From the NCBI RefSeq assembly GCF_024166365.1, contig NC_064822.1, positions 105,334,823 through 105,398,822 of the forward strand: a stretch of 64,000 nt of DNA, given 5' to 3'. The translations under genes and the position numbers were made by a program. This stretch comes from Elephas maximus indicus (Eukaryota > Chordata > Mammalia > Proboscidea > Elephantidae). The notes under the pieces are model-generated. The model did not search any database. It was not told the DNA's origin and saw only the letters and a program-made list of their open reading frames with translations. Positions 34,949-47,994 of the stretch are shown here, piece after piece. Position 1 is the first letter of the stretch, and each line of letters starts with the position of its first letter.

Positions 34949-35392
34949 ATATATACATATACATGTATATATCAAAAGTCTGCCATTTTACCATTTTTAA
35001 GTGTACAATTTAGTGACATTAATTACATTCACCATGTTGGGCTACCATTATCACTATCCATTTCCCAAAGTTTTTCGTTACCCCAAACAGAGACTCAGCA
35101 CCCCTCAAGCAATAACTCCCCATTCTCCCCTTCCTCCAGTAATAAACTTTTGTCTTTATGCATTTGCCTATTCTAGATGTTTGATTTAAGTTGTATCATG
35201 CAATATTTGTCCTTTTGTGTCTCGCTTACTTTGCTCAACGTAATGATTTCAAAGTTCATCCATGATTCAGGACCTTATTTTTCTTTATGGCTGAAGAATA
35301 TTCCTTTGTATAGCCATATCACATTTTGTTTATCCATTCATTTGTTCATGGACTCATGGTGGTTTTGATTTACATTTTCATAATGACTAGTT

Positions 35393-35563
35393 GGAACACT
35401 GGTGGCGCAGTGGTTAAGAACTTGGCTGCTAACCAAAAAGTAGGCAGTTTGAATCCACCAGCTGCTCCTGGAAAACCTTATAGGGCAGTTCTCCTCTGTC
35501 CTATAGGGTCACTGTGAGTCAGAGTCAACTTGAGGGCAAGGGGTTTGGGTTTTGTTTTGTTTT
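35393..35563 (+). repeat. AfroSINE in L1 copy 2, 11-bp TSD
   Basis: Full length. AATGACTAGTT flanks it exactly (35382-35392, 35564-35574). Confidence 0.95.
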
Positions 35564-36105
35564 AATGACTAGTTATGTTGAATATCTTTTTATGTGCTTA
35601 TTGGCCACTTTATATCTTTCTTTGGGAAAATGTCTATTCAATTCTTTGCCCATTTTTTAATTGAATTGTTTATCTTTTTGTTGTTGAGTTGTAGGTGTTC
35701 TTTATATATTCTGGATATTTTACCCTTATCGGATATATTATTTGTAAATACTTTCTCCCATTCTGTAAGTTTTTTTTTTTTCACTTTCTTTATAATATCC
35801 TTTAATGAACAAGTGTACTTAATTTTGTTGAAGTTCAATTTATCTTTTGTTGGTTGTACTTTTGATGCTATACCTAAGAATCCACTGCCAAATAAAAGGT
35901 CCTGGAGATTTACCCTGTGTTTTCTTCTAAGAGTTTTATAGTTTTTAGTTCTTATATTTAGATAGTTGATCTATTTTGAGTTAATTTTTGTATACGGTGT
36001 AAGGTAGGGGTCCAACTTCATTCTTCTGCACGTGGAAATCCAGTTGATCCAGCACCATTTGTTGAAAGACTATTCTTTCCCCCATTAAATGGACTTGACA
36101 CCTGA

Positions 36106-36825
36106 GTTGTGTGGGTGGAAATCTCAGAATCCCACTATTCTGTCCTCAACTATGAGGATATAGCAAATCTCCACTTATTACCTCTTTGTTCAGTTCTAAC
36201 ACCAGCTGCTCAGCAGCACTTCTCTGACCCTAGCCACCAAGATCTAAGTTAGATCTCGAGTTAAAAGAAAACTGTGCTTCAGACAGCCAAATAAGCAGAT
36301 GCCAGCTGCAAGTCTGGGAATCCACACTACACCCTCACTTCTGACCTGCTGGCTCCCACTCCTCCTTTGGGTTCAATAATTCGATGGAATAACTCACAGA
36401 ACTTACAGAAGGGGCTATACCTATGATTACAGTTTTACTGTAGGAAAAAAGGATACAAATGAAGAGACGCATAGGATGAGGTCTGAGAAGATTCCCAGAG
36501 GGAAGCGTCCATGTCCCAAAGGAAGCACTACCCTCCAACATGCATCAATGTCTTTTACCAACCAGGGAACCCATGGAGCTTCCATGTCCAGAGCTTTTAT
36601 TGGCTTCATTACATAGACATGATTTTGGATCAGCCCCCACATTCCCTGAGGTCAGCCGATAGCAGACCACGTGGTGGTCAGGCCAGCCCCCTCCCATTAG
36701 TACAAATCTCCAGGTGTGGTCTAGAGGTAAATTTCAAGAGTTTAGAGTTATCTCTCAGGAACTAAGGACAAAGGCCAAATTACTTGAGGTAAAGTAACTC
36801 TTTACATTACCCTTGCAGAAAATCA
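36106..36825 (-). repeat. LTR-like insert of a fourth family
   Basis: It interrupts L1 copy 2. Text such as ACTCACAGAACTTACAGAAG and GCTATACCTATGATTACAG resembles an ancient mammalian LTR read antisense. The edges are set by where L1 sequence stops and resumes. Confidence 0.55.
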
Positions 36826-37579
36826 ATGGGTCATATATACATGGGTTTATATATGGACTTTTAATTCTATTCCATTGGTCTATATATGTATCCTTACGCC
36901 ACTACCACACTGTTTTGATTACTCTAGCTTGGTAGTAAGCTTTGAAATCAGGAAGTGTGAGTCCTCCTACTTTATTCTTTTTCAGCATTGTTTTGGATAT
37001 CTGGGACCCCTTGAAATTTCATATGAATTTGAGGATCGGCTTTTCCATTTCTGAAAAAAAGGGAGGGGGAGATTTTTACAGGGGTTGTGTTGAGTTTGTA
37101 GATTGCTTTGGGTAGTTTGACATCATAACAATGTTAAGTCTTCTCATTCATGAACACAGGATGTCTTTCCATTTATTTAGGTCTCATTTAATTTCTTTCA
37201 GCATTGTTTTACAGGCTTCAGTATATGTCTTTCATTTCCTTGTTAAATATATTCTTAGGTATTTTATTGACTCCTGGACTCTTATCTCAAACAGGCTGTT
37301 TTCACTGCTCCCTCCTGGCCCTCTCTCTTTTTTCCATTGCAGCTATTTCAAACTCGCTCCAGTCCCTTCAAACCTCCACCTCTGCAATTTCCTGGCATGT
37401 GATTCATTTATATCTTCTCTGCAAGCATTTCTTGGAAAGCCCACCCTGTGCAGCATTGACCTTGACTCATGTTCGACCTTGACTCATGTTCAACCTTGAC
37501 TCAATTTCAACTCAGGCAGCTGTTCACACGTGGCACTTGATGTCTCCGATCTTAATACCAAGAATTGGCCTGGAAGCAA

Positions 37580-38115
37580 TTAGTCTACAGAACTAATGGC
37601 CCACACAAACCACAGCCTCCACGAGCCTGAGACCAGAAGAACTAGATGATGCCTGGCTACCACTGACAACCACTCTGACCAGGGACACAGTAGAAGGTCC
37701 CAGTCGAATGGGAGAAAAATATAGAACAAAACTCAAATTCATAAAAAAGACCAGACTTAATGGACTGATAGAGGCTGGAGGAACTCCTGAGACTATCGCC
37801 CTAAGACACCCTTTTAACCTGGACTTGAAGCCACTCCCGGAGATCACCTTTCAGCCACACAACAGACTGGCCTATAAAGTGAGGAATTTGCTCCTTAAAA
37901 CAACTAACGATATGAGACCAAACCAGCAACATTGCCCAAAAGCAAAGATGAGAAAGCAAAGAGGGGCAGGGAAACTGGAGGGACAGAAACGGAGAAGACA
38001 GTGTAGAAATGGGGAGGATGCTGACACATTGCAGGGATAGTAACTAATGACACAGTATAAATTACTATGAATTGTTGAATGGGAAACTAAACTCCACCTA
38101 AAACATAATAAAAAG
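37580..38115 (+). repeat. Young-type L1 3' untranslated region, sense
   Basis: It shares AACTAGATGATGCCTGGCTACC, AAAGACCAGACTTAATGG and the terminal AATAAAAAG with the 42160 and 44880-45865 copies. Confidence 0.8.
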
Positions 38116-38809
38116 TTCAAAAAGAGAATTGACCTGGACTTCACCCTTCAACTCTGCCTCACCTCCTAAACTACCTAGGAGTTTGGCTGTTTCTCCTCAT
38201 TTCCATCTCTGGCTTCTATTTGTCTCATCCTGACCTGCCAATGGGATCTGTCAGTGGTAATGACCATGAGGAGTCGTGGTGGTTGTGAAGGTGTGATGCT
38301 GGTAGTGGTGTTGATGGGGAAGCTGTTTGAGATGGGGTTGGTAGGGGTGGTGACTCTATTAGAAGTTCCTTAGGAACATTTGTTAGTTTATGCACTCGAT
38401 AAATATGTACTGAGCACCTATAATGTGCCAGATACTGAGCTAGGCTCTGGAGAAAGCATTAGGGAGCAAAAAAAAAAGCGTGCACAAGGTTCTCTTTTCT
38501 CTCCTGGAGCTTACAGTTTAGTGGAGGAGATATCCATAATATATAAATGTCATGTTTATGACCAAAACAAGTGCTAAACCAGGGTAGTACATGGTCGTCT
38601 GAGAGCATGTAATGAGAGGACTTGGTTCTCGTTGAGGAAGTGACGTTAAGTTGAGATCTGAAGGATAAAAATGTTAACTAAGAGAGAAAAGTGCATCTCG
38701 AGCAGGAGGACCAGCATGTTCAAAGGTCCTGTGGGTGTTGGGAGAAGAAGCAGAACCAATATATGCGACAGAAATTCAGTGTGTGCAAAGACTGTGCAGC
38801 ACACACTTT
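38116..38809. other. Intergenic, old repeat text, no gene
   Basis: Positions 38380-38760 resemble an ancient dispersed repeat (CTGAGCACCTATAATGTGCC). Nothing coding is seen. Confidence 0.45.
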
Positions 38810-39810
38810 TTCTTTTTTTTTATTGTGGTAAAATACATATGTCTTAGTTGTCTAGTGCTGCTATAATAGAAATACCATAAATCGGTGGCTTTAACAAACC
38901 GAAATTTATCTTCTCACAGTTTAGGAGGCTAGAAGTCCGAATTCAGGGCACCGGCTCTAGGGGAAGGCTTTCTCTCTCTGTCAGCTCTGGAGGAAGGTCC
39001 TTGTCTCTTTGAGCTTCTGTTCCTGGGCAGTCTTCACGGGACTTGGCATCTGTCTTTCCTCATCTCTGCTTGTTTGTTTAATCTCTTTTGTATCTCGAAA
39101 GATTAACTCAAGAACACCCTATACTAATCCTGTCTTACTAACATAACAAAGAAACCCATTCCCAAATGGGATTATAACCACAGGCATAGAGGTTAGGATT
39201 TACAACACATATTTTGGGGGGACACAATTCAATCCATAACAACACATAATATAAAATTTACCATTTCGACCATTTCAAAGTGTAGAATTTAGTGGCATTT
39301 AGTAAATTCATAATGCTGTGCAACCATCACTACTATCTAGATCTAGAAAATTTTCATCGCCCCAAAAGGAGGTCCCGTACCCCTGAGGCAGTCATTCCCC
39401 ATTCTTTTCCCCCTCCCTCCAGTTCCCCAGACAACAGCTAGTCTGTTTTCTCTCTCCACAGATCCGCCTCTTCTGGAGTTTTCATTTTATTGGAATCATA
39501 CAGTATGTGGCCTTTTCACTTAGCATAATGTTTTCAAGGTTAATTCACGTTGTAGCATGTATAGGTACTTCATTCCTTTTATGGCTGAATACTGTTTTGC
39601 TGTATGGATGTACCACATTTTGTTTATCCATTCATCTGTTGACGGACATTTGGGTTTCCATCTTTTGGCTATTATGAATAGTGCTGCTATGATCATGGGT
39701 GTACAAGTGTTTATTTAAACACCAGTTTCAGTTCTCTTGGATATACACCTAGGAGTGCAATATACACATGCTGGGTCATATAGTGTTTTCTATGTATGAC
39801 TTTTTGAGGA
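38810..39810 (-). repeat. L1M 3' end, antisense, split by a family A LTR
   Basis: L1 text occurs at 38810-38839 and 39242-39810 (TTTACCATTTCGACCATTTC ... GCTGAATACTGTTTTGC). The LTR lies between. Confidence 0.85.
38840..39241 (-). repeat. Family A LTR, internally shortened
   Basis: Ends TGTCTTAG and CCATAACA. The flanks ACATA and ACACA differ by one base. Confidence 0.82.
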
Positions 39811-39964
39811 ACAACACACACTTTTTATGGCACTTGCTTGGCATTACCTAAATTCAAGCAGTGATGGTGAGGCAGGGAAGAAGGTGACATCTGAGAGGAA
39901 ACACTGTTTTTGTTTCTTCAGTGTTTACAATTTCTTTTCAACTCAGGTTGCTTAAAATGGAGGA

Positions 39965-40120
39965 GAATGGGCTGAGAGGGGCCACCTAATAAACTGCCTA
40001 TAAATTGTCAGCCCCACCATGGCAGGAATCTTTGTCAGTTTTGTTCCCCAACATATCACAAAAGTCTGGAACAGTGGTTGGTACATGGTTGGCGCTCAAT
40101 AAATCTTGTTGCATGAGTAA
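39965..40120 (+). repeat. L2 3' end
   Basis: GGAATCTTTGTCAGTTTTGTTC, then GGTTGGCGCTCAATAAATC, is the standard L2 terminus. Confidence 0.7.
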
Positions 40121-42030
40121 ATACAGTGAATTGTTTCAAGTGTCGCAAAATACCAAGAACACAGTCATCCGTCATCTAGAACCAGAGAGAACGGACAACA
40201 TTACAGCCAGAAGGGGGGTGGTTCGATAATACAAAGGACTTCCCAGTGCCACAGGCCCCCAGCTCTTGGGGAAACTTCCACTCCTATTTTTTGAGCACCA
40301 CCCATTTACAGTACATTTACAAGTATTTACACTAAAGCTCAGAGAGCCTGAGTGGCTTTGCATTGTGAGTGGTAGAACGGGAATCCACCCCCATGCCGCT
40401 GAACATCCAGGCCTTGCTCCCTTAGAGGGGTCAATGGCCCCACCATCCCAAGACCAACCCTCAGCCCTGAGTAGGCCTGGGAGCATGGTTAGCCTGAGGG
40501 ATACCTGAGTGCCCCTCAGAAGACACTTTGCAGTTTCCTCCCCCGCCCAGCAGAGGCAGGACGGTGGGGGGAAGGCTGGCAGTAGAGCATGCAAATTGGA
40601 AGCTGATATTGAATTGCAGCAAAATGAGCAGAGGATTAGGTGCCCCACCTGGACCCACCCCCAGAGAACACTAAGGCCTGGGCTGGCCCTCATGAGAAGC
40701 TGGCAGGGCCAGTACCAGGCGGAATCATGGCTGGATGAGCAGGGGCAATGAGGTGGGGTGGGTAGGCACACAGGCAGGAAGACACCTGGGTTCCTCTTAG
40801 GCCTTCTTCTCCTGGGCCTTCCACCCGCAGCCTGGGCATCCAGCATTCACAGAGCTCCTCCTGGGTTCTGAGGGCAGGGTTGTTGGTAAGAGCCAGCCTG
40901 AGACTTCATCCCAGGACCCTGCCCTCATGAGTGTGGGGGAGGGAGATAGGAACACACCCCAATGCCCAGTCGGGGGCAGGGTGGGAAACGCTACCTTGGG
41001 CAAGTCAGTCAAGGAAGGCTTCCTGGAGAAGAATGAAGGTTGTAGGACTGGGCTGGGATCCAGGAAGATCTGGGTTTGAATTCTGGCTTGGCCATTTCTT
41101 AACTGTTCGACCTTGGGCAAATATTAGTTCATTCATTCCACAAACACTTTTTGAGCATCTACTCCATGCCAATCACGTGTTAAGTGCTGGGACTACAAAG
41201 GTGAATTAGATACGGTTCCTGTCCTCCGACCTTACTGTGAAGAGGCGTGTAAGCAATCATCTGGGACAACATGACCTGTGCCATAATGGAGGTGTAACAG
41301 GGCGGTGGAACAGGGCGCCGTGGGGTGGGGGCAGAAGGGGTGGTGGCCAGATTAATGTCGTTGAACCTCCATTTCTTAATCCATAAAATGGGGTTTGTAC
41401 CTACTTCATCAAGTAGCTGTGATAACTGGTTGAGATAACGAGGGTGAGCATGGTACAGCATGGCATGAGGAAGGGCAGGACAGGCCTGGAGGAGAGACCA
41501 GGGAGGGCAGGAGGGAGCCAAGGTGGGAGGAAGAGGCAGGTGTTTTATCTGGCAGCCCTACATGGAAATCATATAGCTCAAGCCCTGTCCCAGAACTTCA
41601 GGGACCCTGTGCCCTCTGATGTTTCTGGGGCTTCCTGAAGGGCCTGAGTCCCCCTCGCTCCCCCCTCCCACCAGCTTGCCCCCTGGGGCCATTGTCCTCA
41701 CTCTGCCCAGCTTCATCCCCGCTGTGGATCTGCCCTGTCCCTTCTCCTTCATTCGGCATGGTACCAGCCACACAGGCTGTGGTACATGACCCGCTTCTAC
41801 CAACCTGTGTCAAGAATGGAAAGGCTTTTGCAGCTCACCTCAGAGTAGGAAACACACTTCACGTCAACTGTCAGCACTGTTTCTGAAATCCTGTCAGTAT
41901 GCCCCATCATTGGGTACCCTCACCGGCCCAGGCTCCCCATAGACACACTCCTCCTACCTCCCTTTTTCCAGGGTTCCAGCCCACTTTTCTTTCAAGTCAC
42001 CAGCAAGTAAACCTAAATTCTTGTTTCTTT
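40121..42030. other. Intergenic, no gene; MIR piece at 41045-41125
   Basis: A 224-codon minus-strand frame (40172-40846) is rich in Ser, Cys, Gly and Trp, shows no domain, and sits in GC-rich DNA, so I regard it as chance. Confidence 0.5.
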
Positions 42031-42154
42031 ATTGTTCAGAGACCTACAGTTCTCTTTTTCACTTCCTTCTCATCTTATTTCAAGGGATGAGGTAGGGATT
42101 CACTTTCACAGTCAAAAAAGGCTCCCTGGCCCAGAAGGCAGAAAGAGCCACATA

Positions 42155-42692
42155 AACCAGAGACTATATCAGTCTGAGACCAGAAGAACTAGACGGTGCC
42201 CAGCTACTACCAATGACTGCCCTGACAGGGTACACAACAGAGATTCCCTGATGGAGCAGGAGAGCAGTGGGATGCAGGTCTCAAATTCTCATAAAAAGAC
42301 CAAACTTAATGGTCTGACTGAGACTGGTGGGACCCTGGAGGTCACGGTCCCTGGACCCTCTGTTAGCTCAAGACTGGAACCATTCCAGAAGCCAGTTCTT
42401 CAGACAGGAATTGGACTGAACTATAAGACAGAAAATGATACTGGTGAGGTGTGAGCTGCTTTGCTCAAGTAGACGCATGAGACTATGTGGGCAGCTCCTG
42501 TATGGAGGCGAGATGAAAAGGCCAAGGGGGACAGAAGCTGGCTGAATGGACACAGAAATACAGGGTGGAGAGGAGGAGTGTGCTGTCTCATTAGGGGGAG
42601 AGCAGCTAAGAGTACATAGCAAGGTGTGTATAAGTTTTTGTAAGAGACGCTGACTTGATTTGTAAACTTTCATTTAAACCATGATAAATGAA
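42155..42692 (+). repeat. Young-type L1 3' end, sense
   Basis: It shares AGACCAGAAGAACTAGACGG and CATAAAAAGACCAAACTTAATGG with the 37580 copy. It ends in the A-rich AATGAAATAAAATA. Confidence 0.8.
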
Positions 42693-42820
42693 ATAAAATA
42701 AGCTCCCTGATGTCAGACTACTAGGGTTCCAATTCTGCCTACACATTTAATAGCTGTGTGACCTAAGGAAAGTTACTGAAACGCTTTCTGCCTCACTTTT
42801 CTCATCTTTAAAATATGGAT
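42693..42820 (+). repeat. MIR fragment
   Basis: GGTTCCAATTCTGCCTACAC, GCTGTGTGACCTAAGGAAAG and TTTCTCATCTTTAAAATATGG follow MIR order. Confidence 0.75.
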
Positions 42821-42824
42821 GATA

Positions 42825-43055
42825 GGCAAAAGTTTATTAGTGGTTACAGGGGATGGGGGGAGGAGGGAATGGGAGTTATTGCTGAAGGGGTACTGAGTTT
42901 CTGTTTAGGGTGGTGTAAAACTTTTGGAAATGAAGAACGGTGACAGTGGAACAAGACGGTGAAAGTAATGTCATTGAACTGTATACTGAAAATGGTTAAA
43001 TGGCAGATTTTTGTTGTATATATTTTTAATATGATAAAATTTTAAAAATTTAAAT
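42825..43055 (+). repeat. L1M 3' untranslated fragment, sense
   Basis: GGTTACAGGGGATGGGGGG, GAACTGTATACTGAAAATGG and the final AAAATTTTAAAAATTT match an old L1 end. Confidence 0.75.
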
Positions 43056-43890
43056 GGGATATTTAGCTCATGGGATTGTTGTGTGGGTTAAGAAAGTTAA
43101 TACATATAAAAATATCTAGAATAGTACGTAACAGAGTAAGCACTAAATATCTGTTAACATTATTACAGCTATATCCATCAGCTCCAAAATATACCATTTT
43201 CACAATTTAATGTCTTTTTACAATCCATGGCATCTTCTAGGAGCTGGGAGTGGTGATCACTGCCCATGCATAACCTAAACTTGGTCAGGTGAGTTCCATT
43301 CTTCCTCATCCCTACACCTGTTCAGTATAACTGCTGTTGAAAATGTCAAAAAGATTACACTGTGGTTTAGCATTTAAACAAAGTTATTGTGTATACAGAA
43401 AGGCGTGGAAGTAGAAGAGCACAGCAAGAATTTGATATAAGGGAAGCAAAGAATTATTGAAAAATGACTGCAATTCCATATTTTCCTGCAAAACAACAGC
43501 AGGAACCTAAGGAAGGAAGAGCCCCACCAGAGAAGAAACTGTGCTGTATTTTATTACAGCACTGAGAAAAGGGCAAAATGATGACTATCATACATGAAGC
43601 AAGAAAATGCCCGCAGTAAAACTTACAGAAAGGATATTCTTGGAAAGAAATTCTGCAAACAATAGTGGACAACCTTTTAAGAAATCACCAACGTCCCTGA
43701 TGACACACAGGGTGAAATTATGTAGAAAACCATCAAGGAGTCTGAATCAAAGAAGGACTCAGGAAAGTTGAACTCAGAATGTGGAGAAGTTTTAGGAATA
43801 TTTAGCCAATTCATTTTGTCTAATATCCTTTTTCATGCATGCACAAGAGTGACTTCGTTTTTAAAAGCCGATATCTAAGTAAATTTAAAA
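43056..43890. other. Intergenic, unassigned
   Basis: AT-rich sequence with no gene. A MIR-like tail lies at 43060-43160. Positions 43400-43780 could be an old retropseudogene, but I cannot identify a source. Confidence 0.4.
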
Positions 43891-45125
43891 GAATTGTTTA
43901 GTAGTCCAATTAAAAAATGGGCAAAGAAAATGAACAGACACTTCACCAAGAAAGACATTCAAGCAACTAACAGACACTTGAGGAAATGCTCATGATCACC
44001 AGTCATCAGAGAAATGCAAATCAAAACCACAATAAGACACTATCTCACCCAGGCATTACTGGCACTAATCAAAAAAACAGAAAATAACAAATGTTAGAGA
44101 GGCTATGGGGAGATTGGAACTCTTATGCACTGCTAGTGGGAATGTAAAATGATACAACCATTTTGGAAAACGATATGGTGCTTCCTTAGAAAGCTAGAAA
44201 TAGAAATACCATATGATCCAGCAATCCCACTCCTAGGAATATATCCTAGAGAAAAAAGAGTCTCCACACGCATAAACATGTGCACACTTATGTTCATTGC
44301 AGCTTTGTTCGCAATAGCAAAAAGATGGAAACAACCTAGATACCATCAACAGATGAATGGATAAACAAACTATGGTACATACACTCGATGTAGTACTGCC
44401 TAAAGATAAAGAACAATAATGAATCTGCAAAGCATCTAACAACACAGATGAATTTGGAAGGCATCATGCTGAGTGAAATAAGTCAATCACAAAAGGACAA
44501 ATATCAAATGAGACCACTACTATAAAAATTCATGAAAAGGTTTACACACAAAAAGAAACAACCTTTGATGGATAAAAAGGAGGGGAGTGGTGGAGATGGA
44601 AAAACACTAAACAGACAATAGATAAGTGGTAACTTTGGTGAAGGGTAAGACAGTAAAACTTGTACAAGGCAAGGTCATGGAATCTCCATAGACACATCCA
44701 AATTCCCTGAGGGACTAAATTGCTGGGCTGAGTGCTGTGGAGACCATGGTCTCGGGGAACATCTAGCTTAGTTGGCATAATATAAGATATTCCATTGGTC
44801 TCACCCCTTTGGGAGCAAGAAGAATGAAGAAAACTAAAAATACAAGGGAAAGATTAGTCCAAAGGACTAATGGGCCACAACTACCACTGAGGCCAGTACA
44901 ACTAGATGGTGACCGGCTACCATCACTGACTGCTCTGAGAGGGATCACAACAGAGGGTCCCAAACAGAGCGGGAGAAAAATGTAGAACAAAATTCTAACT
45001 CAAAAAGAAAGACCAGGGAGAGTAAGTGGGAGTATGGAGTAAGGTGTATATAAGCTTATATGTGACAGACTGACTTGATTTGTAAACTTTCACTTAAAGC
45101 ACAATAAAAATTATTAAAAAAAAAA
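43891..45125 (+). repeat. L1, 5' truncated, sense, ORF2 end plus 3' untranslated region
   Basis: It reads the end of ORF2 with many stops (ATGGGCAAAGAAAATGAACAG; CCATATGATCCAGCAATCCC) and then the lineage-specific 3' region with AATAAA at 45103-45108 and an A tail. Confidence 0.9.
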
Positions 45126-45130
45126 GAAAG

Positions 45131-45505
45131 AAAGACCAGACTTGCTGGCCTGACAGATTGGAGAAACCCTGAGAATATGGCCCTTGGACACCCTTTTAGC
45201 TCAGTAATGAAGTCACTCCCGAGGTTCATGCTTTATCCAAAGATTAGAAAGGCTCATAAAACAGAATGAGACTAAAGGGGGACACCAGCCCAAGGGCAAG
45301 GACTAGAAGGCAGGAGGAGACAGGAAAGCTGGTAATAGGGAACCCAAGGTTGAGAAGGGAGAGTGTTGTCATGTCATGGGGTTGTTAACCAACGTCATAA
45401 AACAATATGTATACTGTTTAATGAGAAACTAGTTTTTTCTGTAAATCTTCACCTAAAGTACAATAAAAATTTAAAAAAAAGAAATGTGTGAAACTCAAAA
45501 AAAAA
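45131..45505 (+). repeat. L1 3'-terminal unit, tandem copy 2
   Basis: It starts GACCAGACTTGCTGGCCTGAC straight after the A tail of the previous L1 and ends with AATAAA at 45462-45467 and an A tail. Confidence 0.85.
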
Positions 45506-45508
45506 AAA

Positions 45509-45860
45509 AGACCAGACTTACTGGTCTGACAGAGACTGGAGAAACCCCAAGAGTATGCCTCCAGACACTCTTTTAGCTTGGTAATGAAGTCATTCCTGAG
45601 GTTCGCCCTTCACCCAAAGATTAGACAGGCCCATAAAATAAAACAAGACTAAAGGGGCACACCAGCCCAAGGGTAAGGACTAGAAGGCAGGAGGGGACAG
45701 GGAAGCTGGTAATGGGGATCCCTAGGCCAAGAAGAGAGAGTGTTCACATGTCATGGGGTTGTTAACCAATGTCATAAAACAATATGTGTACTAACCATTT
45801 AATGAGAAGCTAGTTTGTTCTGTAAACCTTCATCTGAAGTACAATAAAATAAAAGAATTA
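45509..45860 (+). repeat. L1 3'-terminal unit, tandem copy 3
   Basis: It starts GACCAGACTTACTGGTCTGAC after another A run and is very similar to the preceding unit. AATAAA lies at 45843-45848. Confidence 0.85.
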
Positions 45861-47994
45861 TTTCAATGATAAAGTGCTAAATGATAAGAAAACATTTTGT
45901 TAGATTCTAGTTGGTAGTGTGTGCTACAGCTGATGACAGCATGGACTCAATAAGACATGGTGTGGTGATCTTGGTAGACAAAGTGCAGCCCCCACTCGGA
46001 GGAGCTCCACTGGCCACCTGGAGCCTTGGGCATGAGCAGGGCTGGCCCTTCCTCCCTCTTACACAGAAAAGTCACATGTGGGAGTACAGTCATGGTTGGG
46101 GTCCTCCCCTCTCCCGAACTTGGGGCTGGAACTTGGGCCTGAGTCCTGACACCCACTGTAAGCTGTGTGACCCCACAAATCACAACCTCTCAAAAATTCA
46201 CTTTCTGTCTGTAAAATGAGGTCCACAGATCAGATGATCTCTAAAACTCCATCTGGTGAGTGGGCAGGCAGGGGTGGGGAGTATGAAGTCTATGGCCCCC
46301 ACTCTAGACCCCCACTCCATTGGGATTTATCCCAGTATCTTGTGGGGAGTTGGGAGGTAATTATTGGGTAATTATCTACATTCAACAGAGGTTCGAGCAC
46401 CTACTGATGTGTCAGGCACTGTTCCAGGCACTGGGAATACATCAGAGAACAAAATCCACAAAAATCCCTGCTCTCTTGGAGCTTCTATTCTGTTTGGGTC
46501 ATTTCCTTCTTTTTTCCTCCCCTTCCTCCTCCTAATAGCAGGAGTCACAAGCCCTTACATATATTTATGATGAATTCTCAATTGCAAAATACCGACTCCA
46601 TCCTCACAACAACTTTGTGGGGTAAGCATCATTATTCCCAATACCCAGATAAGGAAACTGAGGCTTAGAGTATGACCCAGCAGTGTAGGTGTGGTTAAAA
46701 AAAAAAAAAAAACTCTGCAGACCAGGTTCCAGGCCCTGTTCAGCCACTAACTTGTTGGACCACCTTGGATCAGTCACATGCCTTTCTTGGGCCTCAGTTT
46801 CCCCTGTTGATACAAGAGGGGCTCCATCTCCATTCTATACTCTCTAATCTTCCTGGGACTGGGACTTGCCCAGGGACCCGCTGGACAGGAGAGATAGAAT
46901 AGGGGTCAGAACCCAGGCCTCCTGACCCCACTCTGTACCCCACTCTTTCCTTAAGTCCCTGGGAGAGACAAAGAGAAGGCATTTCTCCAGTAGCAGAGCT
47001 GGTGGGATTAGGGAAAAGCTGGGGAGTGGAGTTGGGAACTCTCTGACTCGAAAGTCTCCTGGGCTCCAGTGGCCACAAAAACATCATTGACAGGAGGTGG
47101 CATTGCCCAGAGGCAGGACTGAGTGGGCACTGAGGCCAGGAAGTCACTTATCAGGCATCCCAGCCTTTTGGAGCCTGCACAATTCATTGCCTACAGAAAC
47201 CCCTTGACTTTGTGGTCTTGGTGGCTCTGAGCTCTAGGGCATGCTTCTGGAACCCTAACATGTGAGTTTGGGGAGACCTGTTCTCCTCCTCAGATTATAT
47301 GTGGTATTACTAATAATAACTGATATTTATTGAGGGCGGACTGTGGGCCAAGTGCTGCTCTGAGCACTCTGCATACATTATTTTATTTAACCAAAACCTC
47401 AATCCCACGAGGTAGGTTTTATTATTATGCCCCGTTTTGCAGACAAGGACAAGAAGGGTTAAGTCACAGAGATGGAACAGGGTGAGGCTGGAATGGAGCC
47501 AGTCGACACCAGGTTGACTCTATCACCCAGGTCCAGGGTCCCAATGGCCACTGAAACCCTCCCCTGCCTCCAGGCTATGGGAGCTACTATTTGGCTATGG
47601 TTCCAGGGAGGAGGTGAAGAAAGCTTAATGATTTATGGATGATTGACTGCAAGAAAGCAAGCACAGAAAAAGACACAAAATCTTTATGCCTTAGAAGATC
47701 TGTCACAAGCTAGCTAGTTGTTTTCCATCCCTACCAAGAAGGAAAAATTGGAGGTCAGACAGCAGGAAGAACTTCCTAGTCATCAGAAGGGGTAGCTTTG
47801 ACATCTCTCATGGTCAATTTTGGGTGAGGTGTTGGCACTTCTTTGGCCAACAGTTTGAGTCAGAGAGAGAGGGTTGCACACATCCCTACATGGGTCCCCA
47901 TTCACAGAACCAGATGGGGGTGGGAGTGGGGGTAGGGAGAGGCCATGGGGCAGCAGCCCGGGGGTAACGGAGGGAACAAACACGGAAAACCAGG
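45861..47994. other. AQP2 upstream flank; MIR pieces
   Basis: MIR-like segments lie at 46125-46222, 46585-46690, 46725-46805 and 47315-47490. An A run follows 46694. The last 2 kb before the gene contain no AfroSINE or LTR. Confidence 0.6.

Larger units (their letters stand above)
34960..37265 (-). repeat. L1M copy 2, antisense, interrupted by SINE and LTR
   Basis: It starts again at the L1 3' untranslated region and runs into ORF2 text. It has an internal deletion near 35360, an AfroSINE at 35393-35563 and an LTR-like insert at about 36106-36825. The L1 text resumes at AAAATCAATGGGTCATATATAC. Confidence 0.85.

Noticed and set aside
34794-35000. Tyr/Ile/Val-rich small frames on both strands
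   Set aside because: They are translations of a TA/TG/CA microsatellite.
40172-40846. 224-codon minus-strand frame
   Set aside because: No recognisable domain, biased composition, no promoter or splice context. A chance frame in GC-rich intergenic DNA.
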